Notes: a model not told the origin generated them from the letters alone. A stretch of 64,000 bases of DNA from Colimorpha sp045222295 (GCA_045222295.1 JBGUXP010000010.1:1-64000), one strand, 5' to 3'; numbered from the stretch's first letter, positions 32,271 through 41,738 are shown. Numbers and translations are program-made.

Positions 32271-34625
32271 ATGAAAAAGACCATTCTAATCCTCTTACTG
32301 CTTGCAGTTCCGCTGTCGGCTGTGTATGCTCAGCGGGTGGTAACCGACAATTTTGATCGCCTTGAGATTCACTATCAGACCCCGGCGCTTACAGTTGAAT
32401 CTATACCGTTCTTCGACAGCAAGTCCGATATGCTGATGCTCGCCGGCTACCAGTCTGGCGGCGAGGTGGGATCTCCGCTTCTGCCCGTGAGCATTGACAA
32501 GATTGTCATACCCTTCTGTGAGTCGGTGACTGTCGAGGTGGCCAATGCCGTCTATGACACCCTCGACCTCTATCTGCAGTCGGTAATTCCCATGCAGCCT
32601 AGTCGTGTCAAGTCCGATACCTCGGCCCTCGTCCCTTTTGTCAATGCCGAGCGCTATGCCACCAATGCTTTCTGGGGCATGCCGTTGGCTTCCGTTGAAG
32701 TCATGGGTGTGGCTCGCGACCGTCGTCTGGCTAACCTCACCTTCAGCCCAGTGCAGGTTAATCCTGTCACCGGTCAGGTGGTTATCTGCCGCAGCGCTGA
32801 CGTTACGGTGCACTATATCGGTTCCGACGAGCAGAAGACCCGCGACCATTTCAACCGCTATTTCACACCCGCTTTCTCTGTCGGAACTACGCTCAACAGT
32901 CTTGTCTCCACCAAGGATGTCCGCCAGACAGCTCCTGTTAGCATGATTATCTTTACTCCCAATTCGCTCTTCTGCGATGCTATTGAACGTTTTGCGAAGT
33001 GGAAAAAGAAACAGGGTATCGATGTCGTCATATACTTCTATGAGAATGATCCCCGCGATACCATTGCCGCATTCCTTAAATCGCTTTATGATGAAGCTAC
33101 CGTGGAGAATCCGGCTCCTACCTATCTGGTGCTTGTGGGCGATCTGGCCCAATTCCCAGCATTTTCTACCAAAATCACCTCCTCATATATGCAGGGGCTT
33201 GATCTTGACCATGTTACCGACCTCTACTATGTCACTTGGAGTGATGGCGACTATTTGCCTGACTGTTATCAGGGACGCCTCTCCGCCACCGATACCAACA
33301 CCCTGACTCATATCATCAACAAAACGCTCCTCTACGAGCAGTATGCTTTTGCAGATGATTCCTATCTGGCCCGTGCAGCCCTCATCGCCGGTGAGGACAA
33401 TGGCTCCCACCAGACCTCTGGATGGTCGGCCGATAATGCGTGGATTTACAGTGACCCCACCATGGACTATATTGCCAAAACCTATATCAACCATGCCAAT
33501 GGCTATGATACCGTCAGCTACTACAAGAACAATGTCGACTTTGCTCCCGACGGTGTCAGTATCACGGGCTACTGCAGCAATTCTTCCTCCGCTACCGCTC
33601 TCCGCAACCTCTACAGCGAGGGACTTGGGTGGATTAACTATTCCGCCCATGGCGACTGGGACCGCTGGTACAAGCCCTCCTTCACCAACAGTAACGTCAA
33701 TAGTATGTCCAACAACGGTAAACCTTCCTTTATGATTGGTAACTGTTGTCTGACCAATAAGTTCGACAAAGCCAGCTGTTTTGGAGAGACACTGCTGCGA
33801 AAGAAAGAGAATGGCGGTGCTGTGGCCTATATCGGTGGTACCAACTCCACCCTCTGGACGGAGGATTTCTATTGGAGTGTCGGCGTACGCAGCGGTATTT
33901 CCAACACCATGAACACCAGCTACACCTCCTCCCGTCTGGGAATGTACGACTGTCTTTTCCACACCCATGGCGAGAGCTTCGACAAACATGCCATCACGGC
34001 TGGCGCAATGCTCGTCTCTGGCAATATGGCAGTTAACTCCAGCTCTTCCAGCTACAAGAAGTACTATTGGGAAATTTATGAGTTGATGGGTGACCCCTCG
34101 CTACTCCCCTGGATGGGCCGGGCCTCCGACCTCGAGGTTGCCGTCAACCTCTACGACTATTCCACCCAGGTTACTGTTACACCTAACGCCTATGTCGCTG
34201 TCATCGATACCGTCGACAACAATAGTATAATCGCCACTGGCTTCGCCGATGCCAACGGCAACTTCACGTTTGACTTCGGACAATATAGCGAGAATTTTGG
34301 CCACTATTGCCTCTCTGTTACCGCACAAGGCCGTAAACCTTATTTCAAGGCTTTCAGCGACATGCAGGTGGGAATCGATGACCCACAGGATGAGTCTATG
34401 GCCGAAATCTACCCTAATCCCGCCAGCGGATTATGCACCGTCAGTGCCCAGGGACTCCGCAAGGTCGAGATTCTCGACATCACGGGACATATCGTCCTCG
34501 CTAGTCAACCCGTCAGCCTCTCGACGACCTTCCCGCTCGACCTCTCAACCCTCAAAAGCGGTGTCTATTTCGTCCGCCTCTCGGTTGACAATGGCATTTT
34601 TACCAAGAAACTTATCGTTAAATAA
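32271..34625 (+). CDS. Gingipain-like C25 cysteine protease with T9SS sorting domain
   Basis: 784 aa. A signal peptide (ILLLLAVPLSAVYA), a C25 propeptide-like region (about 20-210), and a catalytic domain (about 220-590). The dyad is His460 in YSAHGDW and Cys493 in GNCCLTN, 33 residues apart as in gingipain RgpB, followed by ASCFGETLLRK. A beta-sandwich follows (about 615-700). The last 75 residues are a type A T9SS domain (AEIYPNPASGLCTV, VEILDITGHIV, LKSGVYFVRL, KLIVK). It should be secreted by type IX secretion and kept at the surface. Cleavage specificity is not predictable. Confidence 0.92.
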   Translation: MKKTILILLLLAVPLSAVYAQRVVTDNFDRLEIHYQTPALTVESIPFFDSKSDMLMLAGYQSGGEVGSPLLPVSIDKIVIPFCESVTVEVANAVYDTLDLYLQSVIPMQPSRVKSDTSALVPFVNAERYATNAFWGMPLASVEVMGVARDRRLANLTFSPVQVNPVTGQVVICRSADVTVHYIGSDEQKTRDHFNRYFTPAFSVGTTLNSLVSTKDVRQTAPVSMIIFTPNSLFCDAIERFAKWKKKQGIDVVIYFYENDPRDTIAAFLKSLYDEATVENPAPTYLVLVGDLAQFPAFSTKITSSYMQGLDLDHVTDLYYVTWSDGDYLPDCYQGRLSATDTNTLTHIINKTLLYEQYAFADDSYLARAALIAGEDNGSHQTSGWSADNAWIYSDPTMDYIAKTYINHANGYDTVSYYKNNVDFAPDGVSITGYCSNSSSATALRNLYSEGLGWINYSAHGDWDRWYKPSFTNSNVNSMSNNGKPSFMIGNCCLTNKFDKASCFGETLLRKKENGGAVAYIGGTNSTLWTEDFYWSVGVRSGISNTMNTSYTSSRLGMYDCLFHTHGESFDKHAITAGAMLVSGNMAVNSSSSSYKKYYWEIYELMGDPSLLPWMGRASDLEVAVNLYDYSTQVTVTPNAYVAVIDTVDNNSIIATGFADANGNFTFDFGQYSENFGHYCLSVTAQGRKPYFKAFSDMQVGIDDPQDESMAEIYPNPASGLCTVSAQGLRKVEILDITGHIVLASQPVSLSTTFPLDLSTLKSGVYFVRLSVDNGIFTKKLIVK

Positions 34626-34634
34626 AATAGATTC

Positions 34635-35360
34635 ATGAAAAAGACAATCTTTCTCCTTGCCTGTGCTTTTACTCTCGTTGCCTGTTCCAACAACGGCGAC
34701 GAGAAACCTCTCACCAAGGCTCCTGAACTCAAGACAGCTGTCGACAGCCTCTCCTGGGCTTATGGCCAGAATATCGCCGACGCCCTCCAGACAGGCTTCT
34801 TTAAGGAGCTCGACGCCGACCTTGTCCTTAAGTCGGCCCGCTATACTCTTTCCGGAGGCAAGGAACAGCCCATGTCTTCTGAGGAGATTATGGATGCCCT
34901 CAACTACATCATGACCATGTACTCCGTCGGCTCCCGCAAGTCTGCCACCGAAACCCAACAGTTGGTGGATGCTGCGCAGGAAGAGTATTTCGCCAAGCTC
35001 GTGAAGGAAAACCCAAAGGTAAAACGTCACCCCCAAGGATTCTACTATGAGGTGGTGCGTGAGGGCAAAGGCCCCAAGGCTACCTACGCCCAACGTATCC
35101 GCTTTGACTATCGCAGCTTCCTTATGCTCACCGGCGAACCCTATGACCAGACTTACGGAAAGCGTGACCCCATCATCCATGTCATCGGAGAACCCATGTT
35201 CCCCGGCCTCATTGAGGGATTCCAACTGATGAACGCCGGCAGCATCTATCGCTTCTACTTCCCCTACCAGCTGGCATTCGGTCCTAACGGCTCCGGCGAC
35301 ATTCCGGGATTTACGCCGTTTATCTATGAGATTGAGCTCCACGAACTCTATAAGGATTAA
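34635..35360 (+). CDS. FKBP-type peptidyl-prolyl isomerase lipoprotein
   Basis: 241 aa. Lipobox LVAC at about residues 15-18, followed by SNNGDEKPL. An N-terminal dimerisation-like helical part (SLSWAYGQNIADALQTGFF, as in FkpA/Mip) precedes an FKBP domain (about 120-240) with FYYEVVREGKGPKATYAQRI, MFPGLIEGFQLMNAGSIYRF and PYQLAFGPNGSGDIPGFTPF. It assists folding of exported proteins. It starts 9 bp after the protease gene, so it may help mature that protease. Confidence 0.92.
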   Translation: MKKTIFLLACAFTLVACSNNGDEKPLTKAPELKTAVDSLSWAYGQNIADALQTGFFKELDADLVLKSARYTLSGGKEQPMSSEEIMDALNYIMTMYSVGSRKSATETQQLVDAAQEEYFAKLVKENPKVKRHPQGFYYEVVREGKGPKATYAQRIRFDYRSFLMLTGEPYDQTYGKRDPIIHVIGEPMFPGLIEGFQLMNAGSIYRFYFPYQLAFGPNGSGDIPGFTPFIYEIELHELYKD

Positions 35361-35379
35361 AGGAAGATAACAAGACATA

Positions 35380-35418
35380 AAAAGGAGGTAAGACATACAG
35401 TCTTACCTCCTTTTTTAT
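35380..35418. terminator. Bidirectional terminator between the FKBP and decarboxylase genes
   Basis: A 15-bp perfect stem AAAAGGAGGTAAGAC/GTCTTACCTCCTTTT with ATACA loop, and T-rich tails on both strands. The two genes converge on it. Confidence 0.93.
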
Positions 35419-35430
35419 ATCTACATTGTC

Positions 35431-36831
35431 CTAATATCCCAAAATCTTTAGCATTGATTTGTAACTCTGCTCCTTGGCGAATAGCTTGGTGGTGTATTCC
35501 CCATCTTCATCCTTGTCGATAATCACATGTTTTGGCGCGGGGATGAGACAGTGCTGAATGCCGCCGTATCCACCGATGCTCTCCTGATAGGCACCAGTGT
35601 GGAAGAATCCGATGTAGAGCGGTTCGTCCTTTTGTAGCTTGGGCAGGAAGATGGCGTTGGCGTGGCTGTCGGCATTGTAGTAGTCCTCGCTGTCGCAGGT
35701 AAGACCGCCGAGGAACACCCGTTGGTACTCGCAGTCCCAGTGATTAATAGGCAGCATGATGAAGCGCTGGTTGATGCCCCAGGTGTCGGGCAGTGTGGTG
35801 ATGAAGCTCGAGTCAATCATATACCACAGCTCGCGGTCGTTCTGCTGCTTCTGGTCGAGTATGCTGTAGAGGGTGGCGCCGCTCTCGCCCACTGTGAAAC
35901 TTCCAAACTCGGTGAAGATGTTCGGTTCTTCTACGCCACGCTGTGCGCAGATATTCTTGATTTGAGCCAGAATCTCCTCCGCCATATACTCGTAGTCGTA
36001 GTTCGCCGCCAGACTCACCTTGCAGGGGAAGCCGCCGCCGATGTTCAGCGAGTCGAGTTCTGGGCAGACACGCTTGAGGTCGCAGTAGACATTGACACAC
36101 TTGGCCAACTCGTTCCAGTAGTATGCAGTGTCGCGGATGCCGGTATTGATGAAGAAATGCAGCATCTTAAATCGGAACTTCTTGTTTGGTTTCACCTGAT
36201 CTTCGTAGAACGACACGATATCGTTATATCTGATGCCCAAACGCGAAGTGTAGAAGTCGAACTTTGGCTCCTCCTCCGAGGCAATGCGGATGCCTAAGAA
36301 CATCGGTTCGGTTTGCTCTTGCAGAGTATTGTCGAGCACACTGAACTCGTTCTTGTTGTCCAGCACAGGAATCACATTGTGAAATCCCTCCTGGAACAAA
36401 TCGACGATGTTTTCTATATATTGTTCCTTTTTAAAGCCATTGCAAACGATGACTTTGTCCTTGTCCACCAATCCCTGTGCATGCAGTTCCTGGATAAGGT
36501 TGATGTCGAAAGCCGACGATGTCTCGAGGTTAATGTCGTTCTTCAATGCCTCCTCCAACACAAAAGAAAAATGGCTGCTCTTTGTGCAGTAGCAGTAGTT
36601 GTAGGTGCCTCGGTAGTCTGTTTTGGCAATGGCTACATTGAACAAGCGTTTCGCCCTTTGAATCTGTGAACTGATTTTAGGTAGGTAGGTAACCTTCAAT
36701 GGTGTGCCATATTGTTTGATGATTTCCATCAGCGGTATGTCGTGGAAATAGAGTTCTCCATCTTCCGTCCGAAATTCGTCCTGTGGAAAATCAAATGTCT
36801 GGTCGATTAGGTCGTAATACTTGTTTTTCAT
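35431..36831 (-). CDS. PLP-dependent decarboxylase, fold III (arginine/ornithine/DAP type)
   Basis: 466 aa from the ATG at 36829-36831. The alanine-racemase-like barrel has the PLP-lysine region YNYCYCTKSSHFSFVLEEAL, the glycine loop LNIGGGFPCK, and a phosphate-binding EFGSFTVGESG. The C-terminal barrel has LTCDSEDYYN, matching the catalytic Cys/Asp site of this fold, and FFHTGAYQESIGGYGG. It is related to speA-like arginine decarboxylases of Bacteroidetes, but shorter than the 630-aa biosynthetic enzyme. Arginine is the likeliest substrate, others are possible. It is monocistronic with its own -7 box. Confidence 0.82.
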   Translation of the reverse strand: MKNKYYDLIDQTFDFPQDEFRTEDGELYFHDIPLMEIIKQYGTPLKVTYLPKISSQIQRAKRLFNVAIAKTDYRGTYNYCYCTKSSHFSFVLEEALKNDINLETSSAFDINLIQELHAQGLVDKDKVIVCNGFKKEQYIENIVDLFQEGFHNVIPVLDNKNEFSVLDNTLQEQTEPMFLGIRIASEEEPKFDFYTSRLGIRYNDIVSFYEDQVKPNKKFRFKMLHFFINTGIRDTAYYWNELAKCVNVYCDLKRVCPELDSLNIGGGFPCKVSLAANYDYEYMAEEILAQIKNICAQRGVEEPNIFTEFGSFTVGESGATLYSILDQKQQNDRELWYMIDSSFITTLPDTWGINQRFIMLPINHWDCEYQRVFLGGLTCDSEDYYNADSHANAIFLPKLQKDEPLYIGFFHTGAYQESIGGYGGIQHCLIPAPKHVIIDKDEDGEYTTKLFAKEQSYKSMLKILGY

Positions 36832-36840
36832 TTTAATCAA

Positions 36841-37164
36841 TTTAATTAAAATTCAACAAAATCTACTAATCCAACTTGTTCGGATTGTGATGCAAAGATA
36901 CAACTAAATTACTTACATTGGTAAAATATTTTCAAAAAAGTTTAGTTGGATTACTTGTGTATTTTGTAATATACAGGAATATAGTGCTTTGCTTGATTGC
37001 TGTGTCTGGCTTGATGAAGTGTTTCTGGATAATAAATAGATTTCTAGGGTAATGTGTTATTACCCTAAAATGCGTTTTGTAACAAAGATAGATTTCTTAG
37101 ATAAAGCAGGAGGTTGTTTTAATTGTTTTGAAAAGGGTGACGGAGGTGGAACTAATAGCTATGA
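36841..37164. other. AT-rich intergenic region with promoter and palindrome
   Basis: No gene. It holds the decarboxylase -7 box on the minus strand (TATCTTTGC, 36892-36900). It also holds a perfect 9-bp inverted repeat TAGGGTAAT/ATTACCCTA with a 5-nt loop (37045-37067) lacking a T-run, which may be an operator rather than a terminator. Confidence 0.6.
36892..36900 (-). promoter_or_regulatory. -7 box of the decarboxylase gene
   Basis: Minus-strand TATCTTTGC, 60 bp before the ATG at 36831, leaving room for a leader of about 55 nt. Confidence 0.65.
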
Positions 37165-38592
37165 TTATTTCCCTCGTCCCTGGAGAATGATTTTGCCGGT
37201 GTAGACCATGATTTTGAGGTCGGTGGTGATGGACATATTGTCCAGGTAGAGAAGGTCGTAGCGCAGGCGCTCGACCATCTGGTCGACGGAGGAAGCGTAG
37301 CCATACTTGACTTGGCCCCAAGAGGTGATGCCTGGCTTTACACGCTGGAGAAGCAGGTATTCGGGTGCCTGCTTGATGATTTGGTCGATGTAGAACTGGC
37401 GCTCGGGACGCGGGCCGACGATGGACATGGTGCCGCGGAGGACGTTGTAGAACTGCGGTATTTCATCGAGGCGTACTTTGCGCATGAAGCGACCGAAGGG
37501 TGTGATGCGAGGGTCGTTGTCGGCGGAGAGGGCGGGGCCTGCAGATTCGGCGTCGATGTACATGGAGCGGAATTTATGCATGCGGAAAGGCTTGCCATGG
37601 AGGCCAATGCGTTCCTGTGCGTAGAAGACGGGGCCAGGCGAGGTGGTGCGGACGATTATGGCGGTGAGGAGATAGACGGGTGAGAGGATTATCATGGCTA
37701 GGAGGGAGATGGCGACATCGGCAATGCGTTTGAGAGAATATTGCCATTCGGCCATGAGTCGGTTGTTGATGACGATGAAGGGGGAGTGAAAGATAGATTG
37801 TTGCTTGACGGAACCAACGATGATGTCGCGGGTGTCTGGGGTGAGTTTGATGATGAGGTCGGCGGCGGCGTTGAGGTGGCGGAGGATGTCGTTTATGAGG
37901 TGACGCTGAGGGTCGTCAAGGGCGATGATGACTTCTTGGACGTTGTGTTGTTGGATGAGGGTGCGAAGGTCATCTAGAGTGCCGAGATTGGGCATCACCT
38001 TGGTTAATTCAGAATTCGGAATTCGGAATTCGGAGTTCTGTGGTTCAACGTAGCCGACGAAGAGGTTACCGGAGTAGGTTTCCTGGTTTTCGATGTCAAG
38101 GTAGGTGTGGAGGGCTTTGCTGCCCGAGCCAATGAGGAGGGTGGGGAAGCCTATCTGGCGTGTGTGGACGCGGTGGACAGTCTGCGATGTGATGATGAGG
38201 CGTAGGAGGTAGGTGATGGTGAAGTGGACCAAAAACAGGAAGAGGAAGGCGAGGTAATGGTAACGGTAGGAGGGGACAGTATCGTCGATGAGGAGCAGGA
38301 AGAAAAGGACGATGGCACCGATAAGTGTGGCCAGGAGAGTGTCGAGGAGTTCTTTCATACGGGCTTTGCGCAGGACATCACGGTAGGAACCGAGGATGGT
38401 GTAGAGAGAAAGCCATCCGGCAGGTACGAGAATCATCCCGAGCCAGAAGTTGGAGTCTGAAAATATAGTAGATAGGCATCCGGGCTGGTAGGTTTCAATG
38501 GCCATCTTGCGGAAGGCAAAGAGGGCTGTCCACGAGAGGATGGCTGCGAGGGTGTCGCAGAGGATGTATTTGAGGGTCTGCTTGCTTTTCAC
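37165..38592 (-). CDS. Undecaprenyl-phosphate sugar phosphotransferase (WcaJ/PglC type)
   Basis: 475 aa from a GTG at 38590-38592; no in-frame ATG is nearby. Four N-terminal transmembrane helices, a CoA-binding-like Rossmann middle domain (about 150-260), then the catalytic sugar transferase domain (about 275-475). The latter shows RIADVAISLLAMIILSPVYL, GPVFYAQERIG, FRMHKFRSMY, KVRLDEIPQFYNVL, MSIVGPRPER and KPGITSWGQV. It starts glycan assembly by moving a sugar-1-phosphate to the lipid carrier. Oddity: EPQNSEFRIPNSEL in the middle domain is encoded by a GAATTC-rich short repeat (38011-38042). It lies 15 bp after a lipoprotein gene. Confidence 0.92.
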   Translation of the reverse strand: MKSKQTLKYILCDTLAAILSWTALFAFRKMAIETYQPGCLSTIFSDSNFWLGMILVPAGWLSLYTILGSYRDVLRKARMKELLDTLLATLIGAIVLFFLLLIDDTVPSYRYHYLAFLFLFLVHFTITYLLRLIITSQTVHRVHTRQIGFPTLLIGSGSKALHTYLDIENQETYSGNLFVGYVEPQNSEFRIPNSELTKVMPNLGTLDDLRTLIQQHNVQEVIIALDDPQRHLINDILRHLNAAADLIIKLTPDTRDIIVGSVKQQSIFHSPFIVINNRLMAEWQYSLKRIADVAISLLAMIILSPVYLLTAIIVRTTSPGPVFYAQERIGLHGKPFRMHKFRSMYIDAESAGPALSADNDPRITPFGRFMRKVRLDEIPQFYNVLRGTMSIVGPRPERQFYIDQIIKQAPEYLLLQRVKPGITSWGQVKYGYASSVDQMVERLRYDLLYLDNMSITTDLKIMVYTGKIILQGRGK

Positions 38593-38607
38593 TTGGATGG
38601 GTGGTAT

Positions 38608-39588
38608 TTAGTTGGTTATGGATGTGGAGAGGAGGCGGACGTTGTCGATGCGAATGTCGCCGGTCTCTCCGTAGACGTTGAGGGCTGCGAAGGAGAGGCG
38701 GAAGGGATAATTATAATTGAAGTATTCCCAAGTGCGGCCGAGGTTGACATAGATGTGGCGCCATTCGGAGGAGGGGTTGATGACCATGACACGCTGGACA
38801 TCGGTATTGCCTCCCGAGATGTAGGCTGCTTCCATATAGATTTCAAAAGGTATGTCGGAACGGGAGTCGAGTTCGAGGTAGACTGCACGTCGGGCATCGG
38901 TGATATAGAAGTTGTCTTTGATGCCGAAAGGGACGCGGGAGAGGGAGTCGGGGACGTGGATGAGGGCGTATCCCTGGCCGGAGCAAGCCTCGGAGGGAGC
39001 ATGCTTGACCCATGTGACAGAGTCGAAGTGGGTGGAAGAGAATGTGGGTTCGAAGAGATCGTACATGGAGACGTCGCTGAGGGAGATATTGTAGGTAGTG
39101 TAGAGGGTATCGAGATGGAGTGTGTCTCCCGAGCGGGTGAAGAGGGTGTCGGTATAGTGTGTGCCGTGGAGGTCGAAGGAGAGTTTCTGAATTTTGATGG
39201 GTTTGTAGAAAGAGTAGAAGGGTAGCTTGGAGGAGGAACCGGATTGGCGGACGGCGGGGTAGACTTCGATGTAGTCGATGGGACCGTCGTTGATGACAGG
39301 GATAGAGAAGGGAAGCTGGAAGAGACCTAGGTTCTCGACTTTGGAGGCTCCGGGGTAGTGGACTGTCACGTAGCAAGCCACGATGTCGGAGGTGTAGAAT
39401 CCGTCTTCGAGGGTGATGGCGTTGGAGGTTGGGGGAATGAGATCTATAGCATCGATATGCAGGAAAGCGGGGGCGACAAAGTCATCGTCGTCCGTGCAGG
39501 CGGAGAAGAACAGTAGGAGTGGCGCTAAAAAGAAAAATGAAAAAAGGAAACTCTTGATTCGCTGTTTTGTTACAGGGGTGATGTTCAT
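38608..39588 (-). CDS. Lipoprotein of unknown function, 326 aa
   Basis: Lipobox FFSAC near residue 31, followed by an acidic TDDDDF that often marks surface export. The mature part looks all-beta. The last 150 residues (YLELDSRSDIPFEIYMEAAY; WRHIYVNLGRTWEYFNY; DIRIDNVRLL) resemble a carbohydrate-binding jelly roll. No family named with confidence. It is upstream of the sugar transferase in the same unit, which suggests a role in surface glycan or envelope assembly, but this is context only. Confidence 0.78.
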   Translation of the reverse strand: MNITPVTKQRIKSFLFSFFFLAPLLLFFSACTDDDDFVAPAFLHIDAIDLIPPTSNAITLEDGFYTSDIVACYVTVHYPGASKVENLGLFQLPFSIPVINDGPIDYIEVYPAVRQSGSSSKLPFYSFYKPIKIQKLSFDLHGTHYTDTLFTRSGDTLHLDTLYTTYNISLSDVSMYDLFEPTFSSTHFDSVTWVKHAPSEACSGQGYALIHVPDSLSRVPFGIKDNFYITDARRAVYLELDSRSDIPFEIYMEAAYISGGNTDVQRVMVINPSSEWRHIYVNLGRTWEYFNYNYPFRLSFAALNVYGETGDIRIDNVRLLSTSITN

Positions 39589-39665
39589 GTTGGTTCTTTC
39601 TTATACAATGTGTCTTTTATAACGCGCGCGAAACATTTTTATTTTGTCAAGTTGTTTTTTTTGTG

Positions 39666-39673
39666 TATTTTTG
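39666..39673 (+). promoter_or_regulatory. -7 box of the HATPase gene
   Basis: TATTTTTG followed by CAGACAC, 25 bp before the ATG at 39699. Confidence 0.7.
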
Positions 39674-39698
39674 CAGACACATTTTAAATCTTTACGAT

Positions 39699-40247
39699 AT
39701 GAAAGAACTGGCGATGCATGTGTATGACCTGATGGAGAATTCGACGGCGGCGAACTCGAAGGATGTGAAACTGACCATCAGAGACAGCTTGAAGGATAAC
39801 GACTTCCATTTTACTATAGAGGATAATGGCAAGGGTATGAGCCCAGAGTTCCTTGCCAAAGTTACCGATCCTTATACTACGAGTCGCACCACCCGTAAGG
39901 TGGGTCTTGGGCTTCCCCTTATCAAGATGAACACGGAGAACTGTGGCGGTGGCATGAAGCTGACAAGCGAGGTGGGTGTGGGTACTAGGTTGGAGTTCTG
40001 GTTTCAGCATAACCACTGGGATCGACCGCCAATGGGCGATTTACCTGGGACACTGGTGATGCTTCTTGCAGCACATGAAGATATCCATTTTGTGATTACC
40101 TACCAGACAGACGAGGATGAGTTTGTGCTCGACACCGATGAACTGAAAGAGGCCCTCGACGGAATGTCGCTCAACGATATCCATATCATTAACTATCTGA
40201 AGGAGATGATTAGCGAGAATCTCAAAGAGATTCATGCGAATGAGTAG
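39699..40247 (+). CDS. Stand-alone histidine-kinase-type ATPase domain protein
   Basis: 182 aa from the ATG at 39699. A GHKL ATP-binding domain occupies most of it. N-box-like YDLMENSTAANSKDVKL, G1 FTIEDNGKGMSPE, F/G2 TTRKVGLGLPLIKMNTENCG and a final VGVGTRLEFWF are present. There is no dimerisation domain or phospho-acceptor His. Such free-standing proteins occur near [FeFe]-hydrogenase genes in clostridia and Bacteroidetes; no hydrogenase is in this window. The C-terminal 60 residues are acidic. It is followed after 32 bp by a phosphodiesterase gene. Confidence 0.82.
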   Translation: MKELAMHVYDLMENSTAANSKDVKLTIRDSLKDNDFHFTIEDNGKGMSPEFLAKVTDPYTTSRTTRKVGLGLPLIKMNTENCGGGMKLTSEVGVGTRLEFWFQHNHWDRPPMGDLPGTLVMLLAAHEDIHFVITYQTDEDEFVLDTDELKEALDGMSLNDIHIINYLKEMISENLKEIHANE

Positions 40248-40279
40248 CTAAGTAAACAGTAGATAATTAGTTAAGGCAA

Positions 40280-40768
40280 ATGCGCAGGATAGGGGTACTG
40301 AGTGACACACATGGGACGGTGGCTCCGCAGGTGTATACCTTCTTTAAGGATTGCGATGAATTATGGCATGCCGGCGACATAGGTTCCGGAGTACTGGATG
40401 AGTTGCGGGCTTTCAAGCCCGTGCGGGCAGTATGGGGCAACTGCGACAGTTTTGCGCTGCATTATGAGCTCGAGGAACGAGCCTTCTTCGAGGTGGAAGG
40501 TCAGCAGGTTTTGATGACGCACATCGGGGGATGGCCGGGACACTATCCTTACGAGCTACGCCGCACCCTCGAGCTGGCCAAGCCCGATATTTTTGTTTGT
40601 GGGCACAGCCATATTTTGCGTGTGATGTACGATAAAGATTACAATTTTCTGCACATCAATCCTGGAGCCGCTGGGCGACAGGGGTTTCATCAGAAATCCA
40701 CGCTGGTGAGGTTTGTGCTCAACCCTCAGCCGGCGGAGCTGGAGGTATTGGATTTCTCCAAGTTTTAA
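40280..40768 (+). CDS. YfcE/MJ0936-type metallophosphodiesterase
   Basis: 162 aa. Calcineurin-like fold: GVLSDTHG, HAGDIGS, WGNCDS, LMTHIGG and VCGHSHI provide the metal ligands. It cleaves phosphodiesters in vitro in family members; the natural substrate is unknown. The last 50 bp overlap the 3' end of the convergent EamA gene. Confidence 0.92.
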   Translation: MRRIGVLSDTHGTVAPQVYTFFKDCDELWHAGDIGSGVLDELRAFKPVRAVWGNCDSFALHYELEERAFFEVEGQQVLMTHIGGWPGHYPYELRRTLELAKPDIFVCGHSHILRVMYDKDYNFLHINPGAAGRQGFHQKSTLVRFVLNPQPAELEVLDFSKF

Positions 40769-41657
40769 ATGGATTTTGGGCGATGATGACACCGGAGATG
40801 ACGGTGACGATGCCCAGCAATTTGAACCAACTGAATGTCTCGGGATGAGCGAGGCCAGGCAGCGAGAGCGCCACGAAGAAGGTGACGACGGGTATGGCGT
40901 TATTGAAGATGCATGCCTCGGAGGCTCCGAGGTGGCGCACACCACGGTTGTAAAAGACATAGGCCAGCGTGGAGCAGCAGATGCCGAGGATGAGTAGCGG
41001 GATAATCATGTGCGGGGTGAGCTGGAGCATGGAGAACTCTGAATGATCGACGGCGAACATGAGAGGAATATAGTAGATTAGGCCGATGAGATTTTGATAG
41101 GTGGTGATGGTGACGGGGCGGTAGTGGTCCACAATTTTTACAAGTATCAGTGTGTAGACGACGGCGATGAATACTGCGCCGGCGAGGAACAACAGCCCTT
41201 GTAGACTCCCGGTAAGCGCCTCACCACCGATAAGCATGATGCCGACACCGACGAGTGACATCACAACGCCGACAAGCATGGAGGGTTTGATGCGTTGTCG
41301 ATAGCCGATATACATGCCAAAGGGCACGAAAAGTGGGATGGTGGCTACGATGACTGAGGCAAGGCTACTACTGACGTTGTCGACACCGTTGGTCTCACAG
41401 AGGTTGTAGATGAAAGGTTCGCATAGTGCCAGCAGAAGGAACCATTTGATGTCTTCCTTGCGTACACGTTCAAGTTTTCGTGCTAATGCTAGAGCGGGCA
41501 CCATGGCGAGGGTGGCTACGGCGAGACGGAGGGTGATGAGGATGCTGACGGTCATGTGGGGCACGTCAAGGAGCTCCTTGGTCATGATGAAACTGATGCC
41601 CCAGAAGCCGGTGCTGAGGATAAGTAGAATAAAAGTAAGTGTCTTTGAGTCTTTCAA
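40719..41657 (-). CDS. EamA/DMT-family transporter
   Basis: 312 aa with ten predicted transmembrane helices in two EamA repeats (first LILSTGFWGISFIMTKELL; second from LLFLAGAVFIAVVYTLILVK). The substrate is unknown; relatives export amino acids or other metabolites. The C-terminal tail PFKTWRNPIPPAPPAEG is encoded where the gene overlaps the convergent phosphodiesterase gene by 50 bp, so the native end may be shorter. Confidence 0.9.
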   Translation of the reverse strand: MKDSKTLTFILLILSTGFWGISFIMTKELLDVPHMTVSILITLRLAVATLAMVPALALARKLERVRKEDIKWFLLLALCEPFIYNLCETNGVDNVSSSLASVIVATIPLFVPFGMYIGYRQRIKPSMLVGVVMSLVGVGIMLIGGEALTGSLQGLLFLAGAVFIAVVYTLILVKIVDHYRPVTITTYQNLIGLIYYIPLMFAVDHSEFSMLQLTPHMIIPLLILGICCSTLAYVFYNRGVRHLGASEACIFNNAIPVVTFFVALSLPGLAHPETFSWFKLLGIVTVISGVIIAQNPFKTWRNPIPPAPPAEG

Positions 41658-41738
41658 GGTTTTGAATTAATGATTAAGGATTAAAGATTAATGTTAAAAG
41701 TGGGCTCTATGACTTTGCTTCTTTACTTCTCTACGACT

